A stretch of DNA of 64,000 bases, from positions 186,001 through 250,000 of the forward strand of contig NZ_FMAD01000001.1 in the NCBI RefSeq assembly GCF_900094595.1. Direction: 5' to 3'. This DNA is from Cupriavidus alkaliphilus (lineage in GTDB: Bacteria > Pseudomonadota > Gammaproteobacteria > Burkholderiales > Burkholderiaceae). The notes beneath the pieces were generated by a model that did not search any database, had not been told where the DNA came from, and saw only the letters and a list, made by a program, of their open reading frames with translations. How positions within the stretch are numbered: position 1 is the first letter of the stretch; each line of letters starts with the position of its first letter. Below, piece by piece: positions 1-11,600 of this stretch. The position numbers were made by a program, and so were the translations under genes.

Positions 1-42
1 CAGTGGGCCGCGTTCAGCTTCGACCTGCCTCGCGCGGAGTAA
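1..42 (+). CDS. phcS: 3' end of a sensor histidine kinase gene, probably phcS (partial)
   Basis: Only the last 13 codons are present, ending FSFDLPRAE and TAA at 40-42. The F-x-F-x-L-P ending is typical of the final strand of a histidine-kinase ATPase domain. The stop lies five bases before the start of the next regulator gene, so the genes are co-transcribed. Position directly before a receiver-kinase hybrid and a receiver protein fits PhcS of the phcBSRQ cell-density operon of Ralstonia and Cupriavidus. The identity is inferred almost entirely from that context; the sequence alone shows little. Confidence 0.5.
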   Translation, partial: QWAAFSFDLPRAE

Positions 43-47
43 GTCGC

Positions 48-1187
48 ATGAGCGAAGCCCAGCAAGCGCGGCCAAACGTCGTCCTCTATGTCGATGACGA
101 GGACATGGCGCGCAAGTACTTTGCGCGTGCGGTCGGCAGCGAGTACGAGGTCCTGCTTGCCGCCGGCGCCGACGAGGCGATGGCGACGCTGCGCGCCGAG
201 GGCGGGCGCATCGCGATCCTGGTCACCGATTTCCGCATGCCCGGCCGCGATGGCGGCGACCTGCTGCGCGAGGTTGCGCAGGCCTATCCGCAGATCGTGC
301 GCATCCTGGTGACGGCCTACGCCGACAAGGACATGCTGTTGCGGACCGTCAACAGCGGCGAAGTCTTCCGCATCCTGGAAAAGCCGCTGAGTGTCAGCGA
401 CGTGCGCCAGGTCCTGAACCTGGCCGGCGAGCGCCACCTGGAGCGCGCGTTGCGCCAGCACCGCCTGATGGCGATCGACGAAACCCTGGCCTTCCTGGCG
501 CATGAACTGAACACGCCGCTGGCCGCCATTGCCAACTTCGCGCGCGGCATCGAAAGCCGCGTCCAGGCCGACTACAGCGAGCAGCGGCAAGGCGAGATCG
601 GGCAGGCCGCGGGCGCCATGTACGACAACGCCCAGTATTGCCTGGCGGTGCTGTCGTCTTTCCTGGAGTCGGTGCGCAACAGCGCGGGAGTCAGCAAGAC
701 GCCGGCGGCCGACGCCGGCACCGAGGTCAGCGCGGGTGCGCTGGTGGCGTCGCTGCTGGATACGTATCCGTTCACCGGCGGGCAGCGCCAGTGGGTCGAC
801 GTCGACATGCAGGGCGATTTCCCGGTGCATACGCTGCCCAACTGCGTCGCGCTGGTGCTGTCTTCGGTCATGAGCAACGCGCTGCGCGCGCTGGCGGGCG
901 TGGACCAGCCGTCCCTGCGCTTCGTGGTGACAGCCCAGCCCAACCAGGAAATCCGCATCTGCGACAACGGCCCGGGCATCCCGCCAGAGGTGATGGGGCG
1001 CCTGCTGGTCGATCCGGTCACGACCCACGCCAGCGCCGGCGGCAGTGGCCTCGGGATGATTTTCTGCAACCGCGTCATGCAGTCCTTCGGCGGAGGTGTC
1101 CGGATCGCCTCCGCGCCCGGAGCCGGGACCACAGTGACGCTGGACTTTCCAAATATCAAGAATCGAATGATTAGGAGTGACCGATGA
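48..1187 (+). CDS. phcR: PhcR-like receiver-histidine kinase hybrid
   Basis: 379 aa from ATG 48; an in-frame extension upstream would run into the preceding gene. Residues 11-125 form a CheY-type receiver with acidic pair D16/D17, phospho-acceptor D61 (TDFRMPG), T89 and K112. A transmitter follows with H-box H152 (AHELNTPL), an N-box near 285, DNGPGIP near 306 and GGSGLGM near 332. There is no membrane segment or DNA-binding domain, so the output is itself a cytoplasmic kinase-like module. This receiver-then-kinase order matches PhcR of the Ralstonia phcBSRQ quorum-sensing operon, where PhcS, PhcR and PhcQ control the global regulator PhcA. Its TGA overlaps the next ATG (ATGA). The phcR name rests on architecture and neighbours. 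Confidence 0.72.
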   Translation: MSEAQQARPNVVLYVDDEDMARKYFARAVGSEYEVLLAAGADEAMATLRAEGGRIAILVTDFRMPGRDGGDLLREVAQAYPQIVRILVTAYADKDMLLRTVNSGEVFRILEKPLSVSDVRQVLNLAGERHLERALRQHRLMAIDETLAFLAHELNTPLAAIANFARGIESRVQADYSEQRQGEIGQAAGAMYDNAQYCLAVLSSFLESVRNSAGVSKTPAADAGTEVSAGALVASLLDTYPFTGGQRQWVDVDMQGDFPVHTLPNCVALVLSSVMSNALRALAGVDQPSLRFVVTAQPNQEIRICDNGPGIPPEVMGRLLVDPVTTHASAGGSGLGMIFCNRVMQSFGGGVRIASAPGAGTTVTLDFPNIKNRMIRSDR

Positions 1188-2191
1188 GCGAACCGATTGC
1201 CACCCAGGCACCACCCCCGGCGATTCTGTTCGTCGATGACGAGGCCACCGCCGTCAAATATTTCCAGCGCGCGATCGGTGCGCTGGCGCCGGTGGTGACT
1301 GGCGGCTCGGTGGAGGAGGGCAAGACGCTGCTGGACGCTCACGCCGACAGCCTGGCCGTGCTGGTCTCGGACCAGCGCATGCCGGGCGAGTACGGCAACG
1401 AATTGCTGCGCTATGCACGCGAACGCTACCCGCATATCGTGCGCATCCTGACCACCGCGTATTCGGAACTCGACCAGACCGTCGAGGCGGTGAACCAGGG
1501 GCAGATCCACCGCTATATCAAGAAGCCGTGGGACATCACCGCGCTGCGCATGGAGCTCAAGCAGGCGCTGGAAATGTCCGGCCTGCGCAAGGAGCGCGAC
1601 CAGCTGGTGCGCGAGAAGCTGGCGGTGCTGCAGACCCAGACCGTGGCGACCCGCATCGGCATGCTGCACGCGCTGTGCGCGAGCCTGATCGGCCCCGGCC
1701 ATTTCCAGCCGGTGGATACCTACCTCGCCGCGGTCGACCTGGTCGGGGCCCGTAACGCTGATCCGGACTGGCAGCGCATGGACTATGCCGACCTGGTGCG
1801 CGCCGAAGCCGAGCGCAGCGGCAGTTTCGGCCATGCCGTCGGCACCCGCCTGGCCGGGCTGCGCAGCGCCAATGCAGGCAAGGGCGCCGCCGATGCCGCC
1901 GCCGTGATTGCCGACGCGCTTGGCAGCGAGGTGGTGCGCCGCGACGGCGATACGGTGGTGTGGACCCAGCCGGCCGCGCTGGCCGAGTTCCTGTCCCAGC
2001 CCGTGGGCACCGCGGTGTCGGCGCAGCACGCCGCCTGGCTGGCCAGCCTGCTGTGGCTGGAAGAGGCCGGCGGCGCGCTGAAGTTCGTGCGCGACGGCGA
2101 CACCATCGTCTGCCGCGCCGCCCCGCGCAGCGAGAGCTTCGCCTCCGACCGCCTGGCCGCATGGATCGAGCGCTTCTCGATGCCGGCCTGA
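1184..2191 (+). CDS. phcQ: PhcQ-like response regulator
   Basis: 335 aa, translationally coupled to the upstream gene by ATGA. The N-terminal receiver (about 12-125) has D18/D19, phospho-acceptor D63 (SDQRMPG), T90/T91 and K113/K114. A helical segment with coiled-coil character follows (about 125-155). The remaining 180 residues show no DNA-binding, HD-GYP or GGDEF motif that I recognise. This receiver plus undefined C-terminal region fits PhcQ, the last gene of phcBSRQ. A strong hairpin just downstream ends the transcript. The gene name is inferred from order and domain layout. Confidence 0.7.
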   Translation: MSEPIATQAPPPAILFVDDEATAVKYFQRAIGALAPVVTGGSVEEGKTLLDAHADSLAVLVSDQRMPGEYGNELLRYARERYPHIVRILTTAYSELDQTVEAVNQGQIHRYIKKPWDITALRMELKQALEMSGLRKERDQLVREKLAVLQTQTVATRIGMLHALCASLIGPGHFQPVDTYLAAVDLVGARNADPDWQRMDYADLVRAEAERSGSFGHAVGTRLAGLRSANAGKGAADAAAVIADALGSEVVRRDGDTVVWTQPAALAEFLSQPVGTAVSAQHAAWLASLLWLEEAGGALKFVRDGDTIVCRAAPRSESFASDRLAAWIERFSMPA

Positions 2192-2211
2192 CGGTCTCCT
2201 GAGCGGCCATG

Positions 2212-2246
2212 AAAAACGGCGCCCCGCGGGGCGCCGTTCTGTTTTC
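2212..2246. terminator. Bidirectional intrinsic terminator between phcQ and secF
   Basis: A perfect 24-bp palindrome occupies 2215-2238 (arms AACGGCGCCCCG and its complement), flanked by AAAAA on the left and a T-rich CTGTTTT on the right. It sits between convergent genes and can end transcription from both sides. Confidence 0.85.
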
Positions 2247-2260
2247 CGGCAGGGCAGGGC

Positions 2261-3232
2261 TCAGGCCTGCGCGCCGTAGTTGGGGTCGTTGCGGTCGGTC
2301 GACTCGCCCTTTTTCTCGCCCTTGACCAGGTCTTCGCGCTTCACGCCCAGCCACATCGCCAGCGCCGCGGCGACGAACACCGACGAGTAGATGCCGAACA
2401 GGATGCCCACCGTCAGCGCCAGCGCGAAGTAGTGCAGCGTCGGGCCGCCGAAGAAGAACATCGACAGCACCATCATTTCGGTCGAGCCGTGGGTGATGAT
2501 GGTGCGCGACATGGTGCTGGTGATGGCGTGGTCGATGACCTCGTGGGTGGTCATCTTGCGGTACTTGCGGAAAGCCTCGCGGATCCGGTCGAAGATCACC
2601 ACCGACTCGTTCACCGAATAGCCCAGCACGGCCAGGATCGCCGCCAGCACCGACAGCGAGAACTCCCACTGGAAGAAGGCGAAGAAGCCCAGGATGATGA
2701 CGATGTCGTGCAGGTTGGCGATGATGCCCGCCACCGCGAACTTCCACTCGAAGCGGAACGACAGGTAGATCACGATACCTGCCACCACGCACAGCAGCGC
2801 CAGCAGGCCGTCGGTGGCCAGCTCCTTGCCCACCTGCGGACCGACGAACTCCACGCGCTGCAGCTTGACGTCAGGCGCCGCCGCGGTCAGCGCGCCCATC
2901 ACCTGCTCGCTCTGCTGGGCGGACGTTACGGGCTTGCCGTCGGCGCCCTTCTGCAGCGGCAGGCGGATCATCACGTCGCGCGAGGTGCCGAAGTTCTGCA
3001 CCTGCACGTCGGTGTAGCCCAGCTTGCCCACCTGGCCGCGGATCTTTTCCAGGTCGGCCGCCTGCTGGTAGCTGACCTCCATCACCGTGCCGCCGGTGAA
3101 TTCGATCGAGAGGTGCAGGCCCTTTTGCCAGAGGAAGAACACGGCCGCGGCAAACGTCAGGAAGGAGATCACGTTGAAGATCAACGCGTGCTTCATGAAC
3201 GGAATGTCGCGCCGGATGCGGAAGAATTCCAT
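2261..3232 (-). CDS. secF: SecF, protein-export membrane subunit
   Basis: 323 aa. SecF pairs with SecD in the inner membrane and uses the proton gradient to assist SecYEG in late protein translocation. The sequence shows an N-terminal membrane helix (about 13-35), a periplasmic domain opening with the family motif IEFTGGTVMEV, and five further membrane segments including the conserved YSVNESVVIFDRIRE region. The length is normal. The start lies 41 bases after secD, and the phcQ-secF palindromic terminator follows. It is the last gene of queA-tgt-yajC-secD-secF. Confidence 0.97.
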   Translation of the reverse strand: MEFFRIRRDIPFMKHALIFNVISFLTFAAAVFFLWQKGLHLSIEFTGGTVMEVSYQQAADLEKIRGQVGKLGYTDVQVQNFGTSRDVMIRLPLQKGADGKPVTSAQQSEQVMGALTAAAPDVKLQRVEFVGPQVGKELATDGLLALLCVVAGIVIYLSFRFEWKFAVAGIIANLHDIVIILGFFAFFQWEFSLSVLAAILAVLGYSVNESVVIFDRIREAFRKYRKMTTHEVIDHAITSTMSRTIITHGSTEMMVLSMFFFGGPTLHYFALALTVGILFGIYSSVFVAAALAMWLGVKREDLVKGEKKGESTDRNDPNYGAQA

Positions 3233-3273
3233 GTTGAATCCTGTTCTGTACTACGTGTTGTGCCGCGGGCCGC

Positions 3274-5145
3274 TTACTTGGCGATCGGCGTGTCGGTGGT
3301 ATTGCCCGGCTTCCAGATCTGGCCGATGGCCACGCTCTGCAGCTTCTTCTTGCGGCCGTACCAGAGGTTGACCAGGCCGCGGTTGAAGAACACCGCCGAG
3401 AACATCGAGGTCAGGATGCCCAGGCAGTGCACCACGGCAAAGCCTCGCACCGGGCCCGAACCGAACGCCAGCAGCGCCAGGCCGGCGATCAGCGTGGTCA
3501 CGTTGGAGTCCAGGATGGTGGCCCAGGCGCGGTCGAAACCGACCGCGATCGCCATCTGCGGCGACGCGCCGGCGCGCAGTTCCTCGCGGATGCGCTCGTT
3601 GATCAGCACGTTGGCGTCGATGGCCATGCCCAGCACCAGCGCGATGGCGGCGATGCCCGGCAGCGTCAGCGTGGCCTGCAGCATCGACAGCACCGCAATC
3701 AGCAGCAGCAGGTTCACGCCCAGCGCGATCACCGAGAACACGCCGAACAGCATGTAGTACAGGATCATGAACACGCCGATGGCGGCAAAGCCATAGGCGA
3801 CCGAGTCAAAGCCCTTCTCGATGTTGTCGGCACCCAGCGACGGGCCGATGGTGCGCTCTTCGATGATCTCCATCGGCGCGGCCAGCGAGCCGGCGCGCAG
3901 CAGCAGGGCCAGGTCGTTGGCGGCTTCGGTGGAGTAGGAGCCGGTGATCTGGAAGCTCGAGCCCAGTTCGGACTGGATCGTCGCCACCGTCAGCACTTCG
4001 CCCTTGCCCTTTTCGAACAGCACGATCGCCATCGGCTTCTTCAGGTTCTCGCGCGAGACGTCGCGCAGCACGCGGCCGCCCTGGGCGTCGAGCTTGATGT
4101 TGACCGAAGGCTGCTGGTTCTGGTCGAAGCCGGCCGAGGCGCTTTCGATGCGGTCGCCGGTGAAGATCACCTGCTTCTTCAGCACCACCGGGGCGCCGTT
4201 GCCTTGCGTGAACAGTTCGCTGCCGAACGGGACCGGGTCGCCCGGGCGCGGGCTGCGCGGTGCGTCGTTGTCGACCAGGCGCGCTTCCAGCGTGGCGGTG
4301 CGGCCGATGATGTCCTTGGCCTTGGCGGTGTCCTGCACGCCCGGCAGCTGCACCACGATGCGGTCGGCGCCTTGCTGCTGGATCACCGGCTCGGCCACGC
4401 CGAGTTCGTTGACGCGGTTGTGCAGCGTGGTGATGTTCTGCTTGACCGCGGCATCCTGCACGGCGCGGCGGGCGACTTCGGTGAAGGTGCCGACAATGTT
4501 GTTGCCGTCCATGGCGAAGGCCACTTCGCGCAGGTTGTCGGCCAGCAGCGCGCGGGCGCGGCCGGCGTCGTCGGCGTTGTTGAAGCGCACCGTCAGGCGC
4601 TCGCCGTCGCGGTCGATGCCGCCGTGGCGGATGTTCTTGTCGCGCAGCAGGGTGCGCGCGTCGCCGGCAAGGCTGTCGAGCTTCTTGTCGACCGCGCCCT
4701 TCATGTCGACCTGCAACAGGAAGTGCACGCCGCCGCGCAGGTCCAGGCCCAGGTACATCGGCAGCGCGTGCAGCGAGGTCAGCCAGCGCGGCGAGCCCGA
4801 CAGCAGGTTCAGCGCGACCACGTAGGCGGGGTCGGACGCGTCCGGGTTGAGCGCGCGCGACAGCACGTCCTTGGCCTTGAGCTGCTCGTCGGTGGTGCGG
4901 AAGCGCGCCTTGACCGAGCCCGACTGGCCGGAAATATCGAAGAAGACGCCGTCGGGCTGCAGCTGGTTCTGCGCCAGGATCTCTTCAACCTGCTTCTGCA
5001 TCGACAGGTCGACCTTGACCGTGGCCTTGCCCGAGGACACCTGCACGGCAGGCGCCTCGCCGAAGAAGTTCGGCAAGGTGTAGATGATGCCGATGGCCAG
5101 GGCCACCAGGATCACGAGGTATTTCCAAAGCGGATAACGATTCAT
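3274..5145 (-). CDS. secD: SecD, protein-export membrane subunit
   Basis: 623 aa, the usual length for beta- and gammaproteobacteria. It begins MNRYPLWKYLVILVAL, a membrane anchor, followed by a large periplasmic P1 region carrying LGLDLRGGVHFLLQVD, the SecD signature. The C-terminal half has the RND-like membrane domain with AIALVLGMAIDANVLINERI. It works with SecF and YajC in the holotranslocon. The gap to secF is only 41 bases; yajC lies upstream. Confidence 0.98.
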   Translation of the reverse strand: MNRYPLWKYLVILVALAIGIIYTLPNFFGEAPAVQVSSGKATVKVDLSMQKQVEEILAQNQLQPDGVFFDISGQSGSVKARFRTTDEQLKAKDVLSRALNPDASDPAYVVALNLLSGSPRWLTSLHALPMYLGLDLRGGVHFLLQVDMKGAVDKKLDSLAGDARTLLRDKNIRHGGIDRDGERLTVRFNNADDAGRARALLADNLREVAFAMDGNNIVGTFTEVARRAVQDAAVKQNITTLHNRVNELGVAEPVIQQQGADRIVVQLPGVQDTAKAKDIIGRTATLEARLVDNDAPRSPRPGDPVPFGSELFTQGNGAPVVLKKQVIFTGDRIESASAGFDQNQQPSVNIKLDAQGGRVLRDVSRENLKKPMAIVLFEKGKGEVLTVATIQSELGSSFQITGSYSTEAANDLALLLRAGSLAAPMEIIEERTIGPSLGADNIEKGFDSVAYGFAAIGVFMILYYMLFGVFSVIALGVNLLLLIAVLSMLQATLTLPGIAAIALVLGMAIDANVLINERIREELRAGASPQMAIAVGFDRAWATILDSNVTTLIAGLALLAFGSGPVRGFAVVHCLGILTSMFSAVFFNRGLVNLWYGRKKKLQSVAIGQIWKPGNTTDTPIAK

Positions 5146-5354
5146 CTCGGGCCAGTCATTCAGCGGTTGGCGGGGCCGGCGCAGGCGTGGCGGGCCACGT
5201 CGGCGGGGCCGAACCGGTTTGGCAAACAGCCGCCTGGCAGCCGCGGATGGAAGCCGCGGGGGCTTCGTCGGGCTGGATCAGGCGGCTGCCGGGGCATGCG
5301 CGAACGGGCATGCCGGAAAAGACAAAGGCGGGAGTCGCGCGCGCGCTCCGGGGA

Positions 5355-5681
5355 TCAGAGCGCCTTCAGCGAGCCCTTGGGCAGCACCGTGGTCACGGCA
5401 TTCTTCTGCACCGTGATCTCGGTGCCTTCGGCGATTTCCAGGCTGACATACTGGTCGGTGACCTTGGTCACGCGGCCCAGGATGCCGCCGGCGGTGACGA
5501 CTTCGTCGTTCTTGGCCAGCGCTTCGAGCATTGCCTTGGCTTCCTTCTGGCGCTTCATCTGCGGGCGGATCATGATGAACCACAGCACACCAAACATCAG
5601 GATGATGGGCAGGAAGCTCATCAGGCCGCCAGCCGCGCCGCCGGCACCGGCGGTCTGGGCAAATGCGTTAGAAATCAGCAC
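5355..5681 (-). CDS. yajC: YajC, preprotein translocase accessory subunit
   Basis: 108 aa with one N-terminal membrane helix (about 20-42, FLPIILMFGVLWFIMIRPQ) followed by the conserved cytoplasmic sequence KRQKEAKAMLEALAKNDEVVTAGGILGRV. YajC associates with SecDF and with the AcrB-type exporter in other bacteria. The gene is first of the sec trio. The 191 bases between tgt and yajC contain a long hairpin (5841-5864) and an AT-rich stretch that could hold a separate promoter. Confidence 0.97.
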   Translation of the reverse strand: MLISNAFAQTAGAGGAAGGLMSFLPIILMFGVLWFIMIRPQMKRQKEAKAMLEALAKNDEVVTAGGILGRVTKVTDQYVSLEIAEGTEITVQKNAVTTVLPKGSLKAL

Positions 5682-5840
5682 GTTGATTCTCCGTCACAAA
5701 AGTCAGTCAATTAATCGAACATTCTACCATTCGCACCCAGCCCGCCCTTGGCATTCTAGGGCGGAATACGGGTTTGTTCGGGGTGCGTTGGGGGCAACTT
5801 GCGCGGCGTGCGCCGCGCCTTGACCGGCTATTCGACCGCC

Positions 5841-5864
5841 GGCGGCGCGAAAGTTCGCGCCGCC
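5841..5864. repeat. GC-rich hairpin downstream of tgt
   Basis: Inverted arms GGCGGCGCGAA (5841-5851) and TTCGCGCCGCC (5854-5864) leave a two-base spacer. It lies just after the tgt stop and before yajC. No T-run follows on the minus strand, so it is more likely an mRNA-stabilising or partial termination structure than a classic terminator. Confidence 0.5.
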
Positions 5865-5872
5865 CGGGGTGG

Positions 5873-8090
<2,218 letters not shown>

Positions 8091-8319
8091 CGTGGGAAGG
8101 GCGGGCTGCGCGGTCTGCAGGCTGTGGCGGAGGCGGGCGCCGGGCAGGGCGCGTCACTCCGCTGCCCGGGTTGGCAGCCGGCATGGGTACAATCGGCGAA
8201 TCCGATATTGTAAGGCCACGGGCGCGCTTGCCGCCGCGCCGGGCGTGATACCGGCCATTCGCCGGCGCCGCGCCAGCCAGTCCAGAAGCCCGCAGCGACT
8301 GCTGCCAACTTTTTCGCCG

Positions 8320-10503
8320 ATGCCCGGAACCGCCGCTGAACCGATCCAGGACCCTGCCGACGCCGACGACGCGCCGGCCCCCGCGCGCGGCAAGGCCGGC
8401 GCGGGCAAGGGCAAGGCCGCGGGCTCGGGCACGTCTTCCGCGGCCGCGCGGCTGGCCAAGCTGGGCCTGCGCCGCCCGGTCGACCTGGTGCTGCATTTGC
8501 CGATGCGCTACGAGGATGAGACCACGGTGGTGCCGATCGCCGAGGCCATCCACCGTGCCGGGCTCGGGCTGCCGGCGCAGGTGGAAGGCGAAGTCGTCTC
8601 CAACGAAGTCACGTTCCGGCCGCGCCGCCAGCTGGTGGTGAAGATTGCCGACGACAGCGGCGAGCTGACCCTGCGCTTCCTGAACTTCTACGGCAGCCAG
8701 ACCAAGCAGATGGCCGAAGGCGTGCGCCTGCGCGTGCGCGGCGAGGTGCGCGGCGGCTTCTTCGGCGCCGAGATGGTCCACCCGACGGTGCGCCCGGTGC
8801 TGGCCGGCGAGGCGCTGCCCGACCGCCTGACGCCGGTGTACCCGTCCACCGCCGGCATCCCGCAGGCCTACCTGCGCAAGGCCATCGGCGGCGCGCTGGT
8901 GCGCACTCCCTTGCCCGAGACGCTGCCGCAGCCGGTGCTGAAGGGGCCGCTGGCGCGCCTGCAGCTGCGTCCGCTGGCCGACTGCCTGCGGCTGCTGCAC
9001 GCGCCGCCGCCGCAGGAAAGCGAGGCCGCGCTGGCCGACCGTTCGCATCCGGCCTGGCAGCGCGTCAAGTTCGACGAACTGCTGGCGCAGCAGATCTCGC
9101 TGCGGCGCGCGCACGCGGCGCGCCGCGACAAGACCGCGCCGACCATGCCGCGCCGCGAGGGCGGGCTGCTGACGCGCTTCCTGGCGGCCCTGCCGTTCCG
9201 GCTGACCGGCGCGCAGCAGCGCGTGGTCGGCGAAATCGCCGCCGACATGAGCTTGCCGCACCCGATGCACCGGCTGCTGCAGGGCGACGTCGGCAGCGGC
9301 AAGACCATCGTCGCCGCGCTGGCCGCGTGCCAGGCCATCGATGCCGGTTTCCAGGCGGCGCTGATGGCGCCCACCGAGATCCTGGCCGAGCAGCATTTCC
9401 GCAAGCTGTCGGCGTGGCTGGAGCCGCTGGGCGTACCGGTGGCATGGCTGGCCGGCAGCCAGAAGGCGCGCGACAAGCGCGCGGCCGTGGCCCGCGTGGA
9501 ATCGGGCGAGGCGCAGCTGGTGATCGGCACCCATGCGCTGATCCAGGACACCGTGCGTTTTGCCAGGCTGGGACTGTCGGTGGTCGACGAGCAGCACCGC
9601 TTCGGCGTCGCCCAGCGGCTGGCGCTGCGCGGCAAGGCCGGCGCGGCCGAAGCGCCCGCTGCCATCTGCGCGGCCGAAACCGTGCCGCACCAGCTGATGA
9701 TGTCGGCTACGCCGATCCCGCGCACGCTGGCCATGACGTACTACGCCGACCTCGACGTCTCGGTGATCGATGAACTGCCGCCGGGGCGCACGCCCATCGT
9801 CACGCGCCTGGTCAACGACGAGCGCCGCGACGAGGTGATCGGGCGCATCCACCACGCCGCCGCCGAAGGCCGCCAGGTCTACTGGGTATGCCCGCTGATC
9901 GAGGAAAGCGAGGCGCTGCAGCTGCAGACCGCGGTCGAGACCTACGAGACCCTGGTGGCCGCGCTGCCCGACCTGCGCGTGGGCCTGGTGCACGGGCGCC
10001 TGCCGCCGGCGGAGAAGGCCGCGGTGATGGACGACTTCAGTGCCAACCGGCTGCAAGTGCTGGTGGCCACCACCGTGATCGAGGTGGGCGTGGACGTCCC
10101 CAATGCCTCGCTGATGGTGATCGAGCATGCCGAGCGCTTTGGCCTGGCGCAGCTGCATCAGCTGCGCGGCCGGGTCGGACGCGGCAGCGCCGAATCGGTG
10201 TGCCTGCTGATGTACCAGGCGCCGCTGTCGCCCACCGCGCGCGAGCGCCTGGCGACCATGCGCGAGACCACCGACGGCTTCGAGATCGCGCGGCGTGACC
10301 TGGAGATCCGCGGCCCGGGCGAATTCCTGGGGGCGCGCCAGTCCGGCGAGGCGATGTTGCGCTTTGCCGACCTGCAGACCGATGCCTGGCTGGTGGAGTA
10401 CGCCCAGGAGGCGGCCGAGCTGATGCTGGCGCACTATCCGGAAGCGGTGGAAGCGCACTTGGCGCGCTGGCTGGGCGGGCGCGAGCACTACCTGAAGGCC
10501 TGA
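8320..10503 (+). CDS. recG: ATP-dependent DNA helicase RecG
   Basis: 727 aa from ATG 8320. The open frame continues upstream to 7930, but that part is antisense to queA. After a low-complexity Ala/Gly/Lys leader (about 1-45), the wedge domain begins at RLAKLGLRRPVDLVLHLPMRYEDET. Walker A GDVGSGKT lies near 322-329, the DEQH box DEQHRFGV near 423, and the C-terminal helicase lobe ends with HQLRGRVGRG and the RecG-type TFGMRR-like region. RecG remodels stalled forks and Holliday junctions. The leader is longer than in E. coli; an internal start is possible. Confidence 0.95.
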   Translation: MPGTAAEPIQDPADADDAPAPARGKAGAGKGKAAGSGTSSAAARLAKLGLRRPVDLVLHLPMRYEDETTVVPIAEAIHRAGLGLPAQVEGEVVSNEVTFRPRRQLVVKIADDSGELTLRFLNFYGSQTKQMAEGVRLRVRGEVRGGFFGAEMVHPTVRPVLAGEALPDRLTPVYPSTAGIPQAYLRKAIGGALVRTPLPETLPQPVLKGPLARLQLRPLADCLRLLHAPPPQESEAALADRSHPAWQRVKFDELLAQQISLRRAHAARRDKTAPTMPRREGGLLTRFLAALPFRLTGAQQRVVGEIAADMSLPHPMHRLLQGDVGSGKTIVAALAACQAIDAGFQAALMAPTEILAEQHFRKLSAWLEPLGVPVAWLAGSQKARDKRAAVARVESGEAQLVIGTHALIQDTVRFARLGLSVVDEQHRFGVAQRLALRGKAGAAEAPAAICAAETVPHQLMMSATPIPRTLAMTYYADLDVSVIDELPPGRTPIVTRLVNDERRDEVIGRIHHAAAEGRQVYWVCPLIEESEALQLQTAVETYETLVAALPDLRVGLVHGRLPPAEKAAVMDDFSANRLQVLVATTVIEVGVDVPNASLMVIEHAERFGLAQLHQLRGRVGRGSAESVCLLMYQAPLSPTARERLATMRETTDGFEIARRDLEIRGPGEFLGARQSGEAMLRFADLQTDAWLVEYAQEAAELMLAHYPEAVEAHLARWLGGREHYLKA

Positions 10504-10568
10504 TTGAAGTCTTGCTGGCCGGCTTTGTGCCGGAGCCGTCGCATACCGGCTCGCGTGAAGCGGGCACT

Positions 10569-10597
10569 CTGACAGAACCGGCAATCGAAGGTAAAAT
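10569..10597 (+). promoter_or_regulatory. Predicted sigma70 promoter of oxyR
   Basis: CTGACA (10569-10574), a 17-base spacer, then TAAAAT (10592-10597), 28 bases before the oxyR start. Both hexamers are close to consensus. A LysR-type autoregulatory site would be expected to overlap it, but I cannot define one. Confidence 0.55.
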
Positions 10598-10624
10598 CTA
10601 TCGCCTACCCGGATTTGATAAGTC

Positions 10625-11575
10625 ATGACGCTCACCGAACTCAAGTACATCGTCGCCGTGGCGCGCGAGCGCCATTTCGGCCGGGCCGCCGAAGCCTGCT
10701 TCGTGTCGCAGCCGACGCTGTCGGTCGCCATCAAGAAGCTGGAAGACGAGCTCAACGTGCAGATCTTCGAGCGCGGCACCTCCGAGGTGTCGGTGACGTC
10801 GGTCGGCGAGCAGATCGTGGCGCAGGCCCAGCGTGTGCTGGAGCAGACCATGGCCATCCGCGAGATCGCCAAGCAGGGCAAGGATCCGCTGGCGGGGCCG
10901 CTGCGCGTGGGCGTGATCTACACCATCGGGCCGTACCTGCTGCCGTCGCTGGTCAAGCAGATGATCGACACCGTGCCGCAGATGCCGCTGATGCTGCAGG
11001 AGAACTACACCCACAAGCTGATCGAGCTGCTCAAGCAGGGCGAGATCGACTGCGCGGTGATGGCCGAGCCGTTCCCCGATTCCGGCCTGACGGTGCGCCC
11101 GCTCTATGACGAACCCTTTGTCGTGGCCGTGCCGCGCGGCCACCAGCTGGCGCAGGCGCACGCGGTCGATCCCGAAGAGCTGAAGCAGCAGACCATGCTG
11201 CTGCTGGGCAGCGGCCATTGCTTCCGCGACCACGTACTGGGCGTGTGCCCCGAGCTGTCGCGCTTTTCGCAGGCGGCCGACGGCATCCAGAAGACCTTCG
11301 AGGGCTCGTCGCTCGAGACCATCCGCCATATGGTGGCCAGCGGGGTCGGCATCACCGTGCTGCCGCGCACCTCGGTGCCCGACCTGAAGGCCAAGGGCGA
11401 CATGCTGTCGTACGTGCCGTTTGCCGACCCCGTGCCCGACCGGCGCGTGGTGCTGGCCTGGCGCAAGAGCTTCACCCGCCTGCCGGCGATGGAAGCGCTG
11501 GCCAACGCCGTGGCCGCGTGCGACCTGCCCGGCGTGCGCAAGCTCGATGCCAAGGAACTGGCCGAAGCCGCCTGA
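10625..11575 (+). CDS. oxyR: OxyR, peroxide-sensing LysR regulator
   Basis: 316 aa. An N-terminal winged helix (about 1-60) is followed by a LysR effector domain. The two redox cysteines fall exactly at C199 and C208 (GHCFRDHVLGVC), the same numbering as E. coli OxyR, where peroxide oxidises them to a disulfide. SHQPTLS-like FVSQPTLSVAIKKLE is the recognition helix. Downstream katA and dps are classic OxyR targets, so the neighbourhood supports peroxide sensing. A 15-bp intrinsic terminator ends the gene. Confidence 0.96.
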   Translation: MTLTELKYIVAVARERHFGRAAEACFVSQPTLSVAIKKLEDELNVQIFERGTSEVSVTSVGEQIVAQAQRVLEQTMAIREIAKQGKDPLAGPLRVGVIYTIGPYLLPSLVKQMIDTVPQMPLMLQENYTHKLIELLKQGEIDCAVMAEPFPDSGLTVRPLYDEPFVVAVPRGHQLAQAHAVDPEELKQQTMLLLGSGHCFRDHVLGVCPELSRFSQAADGIQKTFEGSSLETIRHMVASGVGITVLPRTSVPDLKAKGDMLSYVPFADPVPDRRVVLAWRKSFTRLPAMEALANAVAACDLPGVRKLDAKELAEAA

Positions 11576-11600
11576 GCGTCGCGTCGAAGGACTGTCCATG

